Source of the DNA: Pseudoclavibacter terrae
Lineage (GTDB): Bacteria > Actinomycetota > Actinomycetes > Actinomycetales > Microbacteriaceae
Direction of reading: 5' to 3'
Length of the DNA stretch: 64,000 bases
NCBI RefSeq assembly: GCF_008831075.1
Contig: NZ_WBJX01000006.1
Location: forward strand, 186,001 to 250,000
Shown in pieces: positions 18,033 through 29,000 of the stretch (positions are counted from its first letter, which is position 1; each line of letters begins with the position of its first letter). The position numbers and the translations under genes are program-made. The notes beneath the pieces are model-generated. The model was not told where the DNA came from and ran no database searches. It saw nothing but the letters and a program-made list of their open reading frames with translations.

Positions 18033-18829
18033 CGGCGGCTGATGCGGCGGTACTGCCAGACCGCGATCGGGGCGAAGATCGCGATGATGGCGACGCTGCA
18101 GAGGAAGGCGTACAGCACGGCGTTCTCGGCAGGCCATCCGCCGGCGGCCGTGAAGCCGCTCGGGGCCGCGTTCCCGAAGAGCTCTCGCACGGCGCTTGCC
18201 ACCGCGGTGACCGGGTTCCACTCGGCGAAGGCGCGAAGGGGGCCGGGAAGCATGTCGGCAGAGACGAAGGCCCCAGAGATGAAGCAGACGGGGAACAGCC
18301 AGAGGAGGCCGAGGCTCTGCGCGACCTCGACGCTCTTGGCGGTCAGCGCGATCGTCGCTCCGATCCAGGAGGTCGCGAAGGCGAACAGCAGGAGCAGCCC
18401 GAACGCGAGGAGCACCTCGAGTGGGCCGGACTCGACGCGCCAGCCGATCGCGAGTCCGCAGCTCAGGATCACGGCGATCGAGATGATGCTCGTGACGAGG
18501 TCTGAGCTGGTCCGACCCAGGATGACGCCCACGCGCGACATCGGCAGCGTGCGGAGCCGGTCGATGAGGCCCGACTGGAGGTCCTTCGCCAGGTAGACAG
18601 CCGTGAACGAGGAGTTGAAGGTGAGCGTCTGCGCGAGGATGCCGCCGATGAGGAACTGCCGGTAGTCGGCTCCGCCGAGCGCCCCGCCGAAGACGAACGC
18701 GAGGATGAGCACGAAGATGATGGGCTGGGCGATGCCGGTGACCAGCGCCCCCGGCGTACGCTGGACGTTGAGGACGTTCCGGCGGGCGACGATGCTGCCG
18801 TCGCGGAATGCTGCCGTGATGGCGCTCAT
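18029..18829 (-). CDS. ABC exporter permease, DrrB-like
   Basis: A 266-residue ABC-2 type membrane subunit with about six spans (PIIFVLILAFVFGGAL, IISIAVILSCGLAIGW, FGLLLLFAFATSWIGATIAL, LLWLFPVCFISGAFVS and a C-terminal span). It carries the family segment VCFISGAFVSADMLPGPLRA. The ATG overlaps the ATPase stop by 4 bases. DrrAB systems export natural products such as daunorubicin. In this operon the likely cargo is the NRPS product. Confidence 0.9.
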   Translation of the reverse strand: MSAITAAFRDGSIVARRNVLNVQRTPGALVTGIAQPIIFVLILAFVFGGALGGADYRQFLIGGILAQTLTFNSSFTAVYLAKDLQSGLIDRLRTLPMSRVGVILGRTSSDLVTSIISIAVILSCGLAIGWRVESGPLEVLLAFGLLLLFAFATSWIGATIALTAKSVEVAQSLGLLWLFPVCFISGAFVSADMLPGPLRAFAEWNPVTAVASAVRELFGNAAPSGFTAAGGWPAENAVLYAFLCSVAIIAIFAPIAVWQYRRISRR

Positions 18830-19809
18830 GCGGTGACCGCCTCTCGCTCGTCGTGCGCGGTTGCATCCGCGATCAGTTCATCCGGCCGCTGGCCCGTGAT
18901 CTGGAGGAACACCTCGTCCAGCGTGGGCTGCCGGAGGGCGGCCTCGCTCGTGGCGATGTCGGCGTCCTCGAGCGCACGCAGGACGGTGGACAGGTCGTGG
19001 CTGCCACGCGGTGCCTTGGCGGTGATACGCACACCACGGTCGTCGAGGGACGCCTCGCTGCTGATGCTTGCGACGAGGTCGAGCGCGCGGCGCCCATCGT
19101 CGGAGGAGTCGAGGACGAGGTCGATCGACGCGCCACCGGCTCGGGCCTTGAGCTGGGCGGCCGTGCCCTCCGCGACGATGCTGCCCGCGTCGATGACGGA
19201 GATGGAGTCGGCGAGCTGGTCGGCCTCTTCCAGGTACTGCGTGGTCAGCAGCACGGTCGTGCCCGCCGTGGCGAGGGTCTGGATGGCGTCCCACGTGTCG
19301 CGGCGCCCTCGTGGGTCGAGGCCGGTCGTCGGCTCGTCGAGGATCACGACGGGCGGACGGGCGACGATCGCGCCCGCCAGGTCGAGGCGCCGGCGCATGC
19401 CGCCGGAGTAGTCGCCGGCGCGCTTCTTCGCCGGCAGGTCGTCGAGTCGGAAGTCGCGAAGGAGCTCGTTGGCCCTGGCGCGGGCGTCTCGCCTGCGCAT
19501 CCCGTAGAGCTGGCCGACCATCGTCAGGTTCTCGACTCCGGTGAGCTTCTCGTCGACGGCCGCGTACTGACCGGAGACCCCGATGCTGCGGCGGACGTCC
19601 TGCGCCTCGTGCTGCACCGAGTGGCCGGCCACCTCCACGTCGCCCTCATCGGGGTCGAGCAGCGTCGTGACGACGCGCACGGTGGTGGTCTTGCCAGCGC
19701 CGTTCGGCCCGAGGAGGGCGTGGACGGAGCCGGCGGGGATCTCGAGGTCGACGCCGTCGAGCGCGGTGAAGTCGCCGAATCGCTTCCGCAGGCCGCGAAT
19801 CGAGATCAC
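18826..19809 (-). CDS. ABC exporter ATP-binding protein, DrrA-like
   Basis: A 327-residue ATPase. Walker A is GPNGAGKTT, the signature is YSGGMRRRLDLA, and Walker B is VVILDEPTTGLDPRG. The C-terminal extension of about 90 residues (LDEVFLQITG) is the DrrA/NodI-type extension that contacts the permease. It starts with GTG at 19809, overlapping the mbtH stop by 4 bases. The track frame going further upstream lies over mbtH and is not used. Confidence 0.93.
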   Translation of the reverse strand: MISIRGLRKRFGDFTALDGVDLEIPAGSVHALLGPNGAGKTTTVRVVTTLLDPDEGDVEVAGHSVQHEAQDVRRSIGVSGQYAAVDEKLTGVENLTMVGQLYGMRRRDARARANELLRDFRLDDLPAKKRAGDYSGGMRRRLDLAGAIVARPPVVILDEPTTGLDPRGRRDTWDAIQTLATAGTTVLLTTQYLEEADQLADSISVIDAGSIVAEGTAAQLKARAGGASIDLVLDSSDDGRRALDLVASISSEASLDDRGVRITAKAPRGSHDLSTVLRALEDADIATSEAALRQPTLDEVFLQITGQRPDELIADATAHDEREAVTA

Positions 19810-20015
19810 GAGACCGCCAGGTCGCGCTCGCGGACCGGCGTGATGTCCCGCCAGTTCTCGGTCACGTAGTCGAGGCAGGCCTGCTTGGGGGCCGGTCCGT
19901 AGACCACGACCCACCCTGCGGGGACGTCGGCGAAGTCTGGCCACAGGGAGTGCTGCTGCAGGTCGTTGACAAGAACTCGGAACTCTGCGGATGTGTCATC
20001 GAACGGATTGGTCAT
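19806..20015 (-). CDS. MbtH-like NRPS accessory protein
   Basis: A 69-residue chaperone-like partner that binds adenylation domains and is often needed for their folding and activity. The family signature is visible: NDLQQHSLWP, VPAGW and LDYVTENWRDITP. The ATG at 20015 has a good AAGGGA ribosome-binding site 7 nt upstream, better than the alternative upstream start at 20036. It lies 81 bp after the NRPS stop and overlaps the ABC ATPase start. Confidence 0.95.
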   Translation of the reverse strand: MTNPFDDTSAEFRVLVNDLQQHSLWPDFADVPAGWVVVYGPAPKQACLDYVTENWRDITPVRERDLAVS

Positions 20016-20096
20016 GATGTTCCCTTCTCTCGTCACGCGCGGGGGTCGTGGTGGAGGTGGCGCGAATGGTTCTCAAGGTCCTTCGGAGCCCGTTCG

Positions 20097-23000
20097 CTAT
20101 CGGTTGGGGAATCGCGCGTGTGAATCCGACATGAGGCGGTCGAGCTCCGGAGCGACCTCGCGCAGGGCGGGTTCGTCGAGGAGCGCGGAGTGGCGCGCCT
20201 GCACTGGGCTCGAGGTCACCGTGCCGGTGATGTGCGGCGCCCAGGCGTCGGGGCCGGGCCTGTCGGCCGGGACATCGACGCTCGCCTCGAAGACGTGCAG
20301 GTCACCGTGGAAGGTCGGCACGGGTGTCGTGTCGAGGAGGGCGCCCACGCGCAGGAAGCCCCGCACCATCCGCTCGATGCTGGCCGAAGGAATGTCCGCG
20401 AGCGGATTGCCTGCCCCTGCGAGCAGGGCGCGGACGGCATCCGCATCCAGCTCGTCGGCTGGCGCCTCCACCTCGTTCGCATCGAGGAAGGCACGCCACA
20501 TGCGGTCGCCGCCATCCACGCCCGCGACCGAGGAGTGCTCGGTCGGGTACGCGTCGAGGATCGCGAGGAGCGCGACCTCGTCGCCGCGGTGCTGCAGGTG
20601 GGTGGCGAGGTGCTGGGCGAGGCGGCCGCCGAACGACCAGCCCACGAGCCGGTAGGGGCCGTCCGGCTGCACCGTCTTCATCGCGTCCACGTACTCGTCG
20701 AGCAGCTCGGCGAGCGTCTCGTGGTCGGTCTGCTCCCCGTCGTCCGGGGCGATGCCCGGCAGCTGGAGGCCGTAGAGCGGGCGGTCGCCGTCGAGGTGCG
20801 CGAGCAGCCCGGCGAACTTCCAGGAGATCCCACTGGCCGGGTGCACGGCGAACAGCGGTTCCTGGGGAACCGGGGAGCCGTCCTCGCGGGCTGGCCGCAA
20901 CGGCAGGATCGTCCGGAGACTCTCCGCGATGTCGCCGCCTCCGCTGCTGGCGAGGGCAGCGAGCCCCTCGACGGTGGGTGCCTGGAACATGGCCTGCACG
21001 GGCAGCTCGGTGCCGAGAGCCACGTTGATGGCGCGGATGGTCGGCTGCGCCACGAACGAGTGGCCGCCGAGCGCGAAGAACGAGTCGTCAGCCCGCACAT
21101 CCTCGACGTCAAGCACTTCGGCGAAGGCCGCCGCGACCGCCAGCTCGGCCCGCGTGCTCGGCTCGCGACCTGCACCGCCCGTCGCCTGGAACCGCGGCAG
21201 CGCATCCCGGTCGAGCTTTCCGTTCGGGGTGAGGGGGATGCTCGGGATGAGCTCGAGGCCCACGGGATGCATGTAGTCGGGCACCGCGCCGCGCACGGCA
21301 CCGAGCACTCGGCTCGCGAGCTGCGCTCGGGCCTCGCCGTCTGCGACCGGCTCGCCGTCCGCGATGCCGGGCTCGCTCGGCACGATCCACGCGCCGAGCG
21401 CGAGTTGCCCGGCCGATTCGACGGGCAGGACCACGGCGTTGGCGACGCCAGGCTGGGCGCCGATCACCCGCGCCAGCTCTTCGGGCTCCACGCGGTGGCC
21501 GCGGATCTTGAGCTGGGCGTCGCTGCGGCCGAGCGACACGACTCGGCTCGGTTCGCCGTCGAGCGCATCCCGCACGACGACGAGGTCGCCCGTGCGGTAC
21601 ATGCGGCTGCCGTCGCGGGCGAACGGGTCGGCGACGAAGCGCTCTGCGGTGGCCTCCGACCGGCCCGTGTAGCCGTCGGCGAGCTGGGTGCCGGCGAGCC
21701 AGAGCTCGCCGACGCTGCCCACGGGGCTGGGGCGCAGGTGTGCGTCGAGCACGTAGCCGACGACGTCACCCGTCGTCGCCCCGAGCGAGGGGGCTGCCGT
21801 CTCGCCGACCTCGGCGAGCATCGAGTCGACGCCGACCTCCGTCGGGCCGTAGAGGTTCCACGCGCCAACCGTCGCGCGTCCACGCAGCCAGGTCCACAGC
21901 TCAGCGGTGATCGCTTCGCCTCCGAGCAGCATCGTGAACCCGTCGGCGTCGGGGAGGGAGTCGAGCCAGCTCTCGAGCCGCGTCTGCGTCATGAGCGCCT
22001 CGACGTAGCTCGGGGTGGTCTCCCACGCGCCGATGCGCCGATCCGCGAACAGCTGCACGAGCGCCTCGGGGTCACGACGCACGTCGTCGGCGACGACGTG
22101 CAGCTCGTGTCCGCTCGCGAGCCACAGGATCGGGTCCATGGCGGCGTCGAAGCCGACGCCCGTGGTGTGCGCCACGCGGATTCGCCGCGTCGCCGAGTCC
22201 GGCATGAAGGTCGAGCGGTGGCTCCGCAGCAGGCTCGCGAGGGCGCGGTGGGGAACCTGCACGCCCTTCGGCACGCCGGTCGTTCCCGAGGTGAAGATCA
22301 GGTACGCGGGGTCGTCGAGCGACACGTCGGGGAATCTTGCGGTCTCGGACTCCGCGGTGCCGTCAGCCAGGAGCTCCTCGAGTCCGCCGTCGAGGACGAC
22401 GGCCGGATCTGCGGCCGCGAGCATCGCGTCGACGCGCTCGCTCGGGTACTCGGGGTCGATCGGCATGGCGACGGCGCCCGCCCGCCACACGGCGAGCAGT
22501 GCGGCGGCCGTGTCGACCGAGCGCGGCAGGCGGTAGGCGACGACGTCGCCGCGGCCCGCGCCGCGTCGGCGGAGCGCGCCAGCGAGCCGGTCGATGCGAG
22601 CTGTGAGCGCGCCGAAGTCGAGCTCCGCGTCCGGGGCCACGACCGCCAGTTCCGTGGGCGTGCGCGCGGCCGAGGCGGCGAAGGCGTCGAGCACGGTGCT
22701 CGGCTCGGACCTCGTGCCGCCGTCACTCTCCGCCCGAAGGGGCCAGGCATGCAGGCGTCCTGGCGTCCCTGGCACCTGGATCGTCTCGAGGGGCGCATCC
22801 GGTGTCGCGGTGGCCGCCGCGAGGTAGCCGAGGAGCCGTTCGACGAGGCCGCTGGCCGCGGCTGCGCTGAAGAGCGCCGAGTTGTATTCGAGCACGCCCG
22901 GCACGTCGGCGCCGGCCTCCGCACCCCGCAGCGTGAAGGACAGGTCGAACTTCGCGCCGCCCGTGCTCTCCGGAGCGACCGGGGTGACGGCGACGCCCGG

Positions 23001-26000
23001 CAGGGCGAGGGGGAGCGCGCTGTGCTCCTCGACCGCGAGCATCGTCTGGAAGAGCGGGTGGCGTCCGAGGACACGCTCCGGGGCCATCGCCTCGACGATG
23101 CGCTCGAACGGCACCTGCTCGTGGTCGATGCCGAAGAGCGCGGCCGTGCGTGCCGCCTCGACGGCATCGGCCAGCGTCGCCTCGTCGCCGAGCCGCACCC
23201 GGAGTGGCAGCGTGTTGACGAAGAATCCGACGAGGTCGCTGAGGTCGGCGTCCTGCCGGCCGGCGGAGGGGGCCCCGATGACGAGGTCCGTGCCGGCACC
23301 GGTCCGTGCGAGGAAGCCGGCGATCGCGCCGAGCCAGCCGTGGAAGGCGCTCGCCGACCGGCCCGCTGCGACGGAGCCGAGCGCGCTCGCGACCTCTGCG
23401 GGGACGCTGAATTCGAGCTGGCCGGCCGGCTGCGCGGTCTGCGCGGTCCGCGTGCCGTCGGCGGGGAGCTGCAGCACCGACGGGGCACCTTCGAGGTGGT
23501 CGGTCCACGCCGCGACCTGGTCTGCCTCATCCGCTGGTGCCCCGCTCGCCTGGATCAGGCGGGCGTAGTCGGCGAACTGAGCGGGCAGCGGGCGCTGGAG
23601 CGGCACCGAGCCGCTGCGACGTGCCGTGTAGGCCGTGGCGAGGTCGTGCGCCAGCGGCGCGAGGGAGGCGCCGTCGGTGGAGATGTGGTGGAGGACGAGC
23701 TCGAGCAGCCACGAGTCGTCGCCGGCGGGAGTCAGGCCTGCGCGCAGGGGAAGCTGGCTCGTCAGGTCGAAGCCGGCCGATGCGTCGACCGGCTCGTGCT
23801 GGAGCACACCGGCAGCGGGTTCGTGGATGCGCTGCACCGGAGCCCCATCGACTTCGGGGTACGTGGTGCGCAGCACTTCGTGCCTCGCGACGAGGTCGTC
23901 GACGGCGCCGGACAGCGCCTCGAGGTCGAGGTCGCCGTCGAGGCGAGCGCTGAGCACGACGTTGTAGTCGCCGGATTCGGGGGCGAGCTGGTTCAGGAAC
24001 CAGAGGCGCGCCTGGCCGGGTGAGAGCGGCAGGGGCTCGCCGTCGACGCGCGGGTTGGCCGCGGTCCACTCGTGGAGCGGTGGACGCGAGCTCGGCCCGT
24101 CGGCCGGTCCGGCCACCGGGTGCTCGCCCGCGCGGCCGAGCACGGCGAGGAGGCCGGCCGGCGTGGGGGCGTCGAAGATCGCGCGCAGGGGAGGGGCGGC
24201 GCCGAAGCGCTGGCGCAGCTCACCGGCGAGCGCCACGGCGAGCAGGGAGTGCCCTCCGAGCCGGAAGAAGTCGTCGTCGAGGCCGACCTCCTCGAGGCCG
24301 ATGACGGCGGCGAACGCCTCGCACATGCTGCGTTCGTCGACCGTCTCGGGCGTGCGGGATCCTGCTGCCGACTCCGGCGCGGGGAGCGCGGCGACGTCGA
24401 CCTTGCCGTTCGGGGTCAGCGGGAGCCGCTCGAGCACCGTGACGGTGGCAGGAACCATATAGTCGGGCAGCTCGGCGCGGGCGAGCGAGAGGACGGCGTC
24501 GGCGTCGGTTGCCCCGGCGACCCAGGCGACGAGCCTCGCGCTGTCCGGACCTGCCGGAGCGTGGATCGTCGCGACGGCGGCCTCGACGCCTGGCGTGCGC
24601 TCGAGGCTGCGCTCGACGTCGCCGAGTTCGATGCGGTAGCCGCGGAGCTTCACCTGGTCGTCGTCCCGTCGGAGGAACTCGAGTTCGCCGGAGGGGTGGC
24701 GGCGGACGATGTCGCCGGTCCGGTAGAGGCGGGTGCCGTCTCCCGAGGGGTCGGCGATGAAGGCGCTCGCCGTCTCGGCGGCGCGTCCCAGGTAGCCGTG
24801 GGCCTCGGAGGCGCCAGCAAGGTGGAGTTCACCCGGCACGCCGTCCGGCACGTCGCGAAGGTAGTCGTCGAGCACACGAGCGGTCACGTTGGCGACCGGG
24901 CGGCCGATGCGGACCCCTCCCGGCTCGGTCAGGCGGGTCACGACGGAGTCCACCGCGAACTCGCTCGGGCCGTAGAGGTTCCATGCCTCGACTCCGTCCG
25001 CGCGGAGCAGGGCGTCCCACAGGTCGGCCGAGACGGCCTCTCCGCCGAGGGCGACGAGCAGCGGAGTCTCGCGTTCGGCGCTCTGCGCGAGGAGATCGGT
25101 GCCGATGAGCTGGCGCACGTACGACGGCGTCGTCTCGAGCACGTCGATCGAGGAACCGGACACGCGCTGCACCAGTTCGTCGGCATTGCGCCGCGTGGCG
25201 TCGGACGCCATCAGGAGGCTCGACCCCGCGGCGAGCCAGAGGATCGGGTCCCAGGCGGCGTCGAAGCCGAGGCCGGCCACGTGCAGCACGCGCGGGGGGC
25301 GCCCGCCGAGGACCTCGAGGAGTGGGGAGATCATCGCGTGGAGGTGCTGCGCGAGGACGTTCGCGAGGGCGGAGTGCGGCACCTGGACGCCTTTGGGGGC
25401 ACCGGTGGTGCCGGACGTGAACACGAGGTAGGCGGGCTGCTCGGGGAGCGGCGGGGCGGGCAGGTCGAGCTCCGACTCGCCGGAGCCGAGCTCGACGAGC
25501 GAGGTGGGGTCGACGGTCCGAGTCCGGGTGGAGCCGGCGAGGGAGCTGAGGCGCGCCTCGTCGGCCGCGACGAGCAGAACGGGGGTGCTGGCGTCGAGGA
25601 TCTGCGTGATGCGGGCATCCGGGTAGTCGATGTCGACGGGCACCGCGATGGCGCCGCTGCGGAGCGCGGCGAGCACGAGCGTCACGGCGTCGCCGGAGCG
25701 AGGCAGGGCGATGGCTACTCGGTCTCCCGGGCGAACGCCAGAGGCGACGAGGCCACGGGCCGCGGCGTCGATGCGCTCGCCGAGCTCGGCGAAGGTGAGG
25801 CGTTCGGCGTCGTCCTCGAGGGCCAGCTCTCCTGGGAGGCGGCGGATGCTCGTGGCGAGCTCATCGAGGATGGTCCCGTCCACCGGCAGGCGTTCGCCGT
25901 GGGCCTGCGCGTCGATCCGCTGCTGGGTCTCCCGGTCGAGGGCCGGGAGGTCGGAGAGGGGGCGCTCGACGGTGTCGATCATTGCGGAGAGCATGCGGTC

Positions 26001-29000
26001 GACCGTGTCGCGCATCCGCCCGATCGTCGACTCGTCGAAGAGCGCGAGGTCGTAGGCGAGGGCGGCTTCGAGCGGGCCTGCGTCGCCGGCCGGGGTCGAG
26101 AAGTCGAGCATGAGGTCGGTCTTGACGCCGGCGGTCGTGACCTGGCTCGGGACGGTCACGACGACCTCGCCGAGGTCGAGCTTCGCCGACTCGGTGTTCT
26201 GGAGCGTGAGGAGCACCTGGAAGACGGGGTGGCGGTCGGCCACTCGCGGCGGCCGGAGGGCATCGACGACGGCATCGAAGGGCACGTCCTGGTGGGCGTA
26301 GGACTCGGTGTTGCCGACGCGCACACGCTCGATGAGCTCGCCGAGCGTCGGGTTGCCTTCGAGCGAGGTGCGCAGCGCGACCGTGTTGACGAAGAACCCG
26401 ACGAGTCGCTCGAGCTTCGGGTCCACGCGTCCGGCCACCGGGGTGCCGACGACGATGTCCTTGCCGGCTCCGTGCTGGCCGAGCGCCGCGGCGACTGCCG
26501 CGTGCAGGACGATGAAGAGACTCGTCCGGTGCCTCGCCGCGACCTCGCGGAGGGCGAGGTGGCGCTCCGCGTCCAGCTCGAAGGCGAGGTGGCCGATGTC
26601 GCTCGGCCGTGCGCCGCGCTCGCGGTCTCGAGGCAGGGCGATCTCGTCGGGTGCGTCGGCGAGCGTGCGCCGCCAGAAGTCGAGCTGCGTGCTCATGGCG
26701 CTCGAGGGGTCGTCCTCGGAGCCGAGCGACTCCCGCTGCCACAGCGTGTAGTCGGCGTAGGAGACGGGGAGCTCTGGCAGCACCTCGTCGGGCGAGGCGC
26801 GCCTCTCGCCGGCGGCCGCCGCGACGTGGCTCGAGTAGGCCGCGGAGAGGTCGGCGGCGAAGGGGGCGAGCGACCAGCCGTCCGAGGCGATGTGGTGCAT
26901 CGTCGCGACGAGCACGTGGTTCGTCGGCGAGGTGCGCAGGAGGACGGCGCGCAGCGGCACCTCGCGGGTCACGTCGAAGGGGCGCAGCGACTCCTGGCGG
27001 ACGATGTCGTCCACCCGATCTTCTGGCACCTCGACGGAGGTGAAGGCGGGGGCGCCGGCGTCGATCGGGAGGATGCGCTGCCTCGGTTCACCATCGACGT
27101 AGGGGAAGACGGTGCGCAGCGGCTCGTGGCGCTCTGCGATGTCCCGGAAGGCGGCCCGGAGCGCCGCCTCGTCGAGCCTGCCTTCGAGGTGCAGCACGAT
27201 GGGGATGTTGTAGGCGCTGGAGCCTGGCTCGAGGCTGTTCAGGAACCACAGGCGCCGCTGGGCGAGGGAGACCTGGAGCTCGTCGCCGTGGGGCGTCGGG
27301 GCCAGGGGGAGGGCGCGGGCGGAGTCGGTGCTGTCGTCGTCGTCGAGCGCGGCGAGACCCGCGACGGTCGGGCGCTCGAAGACGTCGCGCACCGTGATCT
27401 GACGGTCGAGGCGCTCCGTGAGCTGCGAGGCGAGCTTGGTGGCGAGCAGGGAGTGGCCGCCCGCGCCGAAGAAGTCCTCGTCGACGCCGATCGATGCGAT
27501 GCCGAGCACGTCGGCGAAGGCCTCTGCGGTGACGCGCTCGGCGCGGGTGCGCGGCTGCTGCACCGGGTCGTTCGGGCGCTGCTCTGGGGCGGGCAGCGCC
27601 CGCCGGTCGAGTTTGCCGTTCGGGGTCATGGGCAGCTCGCTCAGGGCGAGCACGCTGCTCGGGACCATGTAGCCGGGCAGGTCGGCGGCGAGTGCCGCCT
27701 TCGTCTGCGCGGCGAGGTCCACCTGCTGGCGCTCGCCGGTCACGTATCCCACGATGCGTGCGGATGCGCCGTCGCCCACGACGATCGCGGCGGCGGCTGA
27801 GACTCCCGGCTGCCTGCGCAGCGCGGCCTCGACCTCCGCGAGCTCGACCCGGTAGCCGCGGATCTTCACCTGCTCGTCGATGCGGCCGAGGAAGCGGAGC
27901 GAGCCGCTGCGACGGCGACGGACGACGTCGCCCGTGCGGTACATCCTGGTGCCGTCGCCGGCGAACGGGTCGGCGAGGAAGCGCTCGGCGCTGAGGCCGG
28001 GCTGGCCGACGTAGCCGGACGCGACGTTGGCGCCGGCGAGGTAGAGCTCGCCGATGGCGCCTGCCGGCACCGGGGTGAGCGAGGCGTCGAGGAGGTAGTG
28101 GCGCGTGTTGCGCACCGAGCTGCCGATGTGCGGCTCCGAGCCCTGCACGATGGGCGCGATGAGGCTGTCGACGGTCGTCTCGGTGGGGCCGTAGAGGTTG
28201 AGGGCGGAGACGTCCGGCTGGGCCGCGAGCGCGTCCCAGAGGGCGGGCCCGACGGCTTCCCCGCCGAGCGCGATCTCGGTCGGGTACCTGTCCTGCTCGA
28301 AGAGGCCGCCCGCGATGAGCGCCTCTGCGAACGACGGGGTCGTCTCGATCGCGTCGATGTCCTGTTCGGCGAGGTACGCGGCGAGGCGCTGCGGGTCGCG
28401 GCGCACGTCGTCGTCGATGAGGTGCAGCTCGTGGCCGGCGAAGAGCCACAGCAGCGGGTCCCACGCGGCGTCGAACGAGAGGCCGGCCGTGTGGGCGACC
28501 CTCACGGGCCGACCGAGGCGCTCGGCTGCCGGGTCGAAGATCTCGGCGCGGTGGTGCTCGAAGAGGTTGCGCAGCGCGAGGCGGTCCACCCCGACGCCCT
28601 TGGGGCGTCCGGTGCTTCCCGAGGTGAAGACGACGTAGGCGAGCTCGGAGGGGGAGACGGGCGCGAGACCGCTCGGGTCGGCGGACCGCTTGCGCCAGGC
28701 GATGGAGGTGTCGGCGTCGATCGGCAGGGTCGCGACGCGCCAGGATGCGCCATCGGCGAGGTCGCGCTGCTCCTGGGCCCTGCTCGTCAGCAGGAGCGCG
28801 GGCGACGCGTCCTCGATCATGTTGCCGACGCGGTCGATGGGGTACTCGGGGTCGAGGGGGACGTAGACGCCGCCAGCCTTGAGCACGGCGAGCACGAGCA
28901 TCGGGAGGTGCTTGCTGCGCTCGATGCGCACCGCCACCGTTCGCCCGGGACCGACGCCCTCGCCGACGAGGTGGTGCGCGAGGCGGGTGGAGAGCTCGTC

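Noticed and set aside
20190-24023. Long plus-strand open frame (1277 codons) antisense to the NRPS
   Set aside because: Third-position GC in this high-GC DNA keeps opposite frames open; the sequence is Arg/Gly/Ala/Val-rich with no family motif, while the minus strand shows clear NRPS domains.
24072-27800. Second long plus-strand open frame (1242 codons) antisense to the NRPS
   Set aside because: Same reason: shadow of the NRPS, with no motifs.
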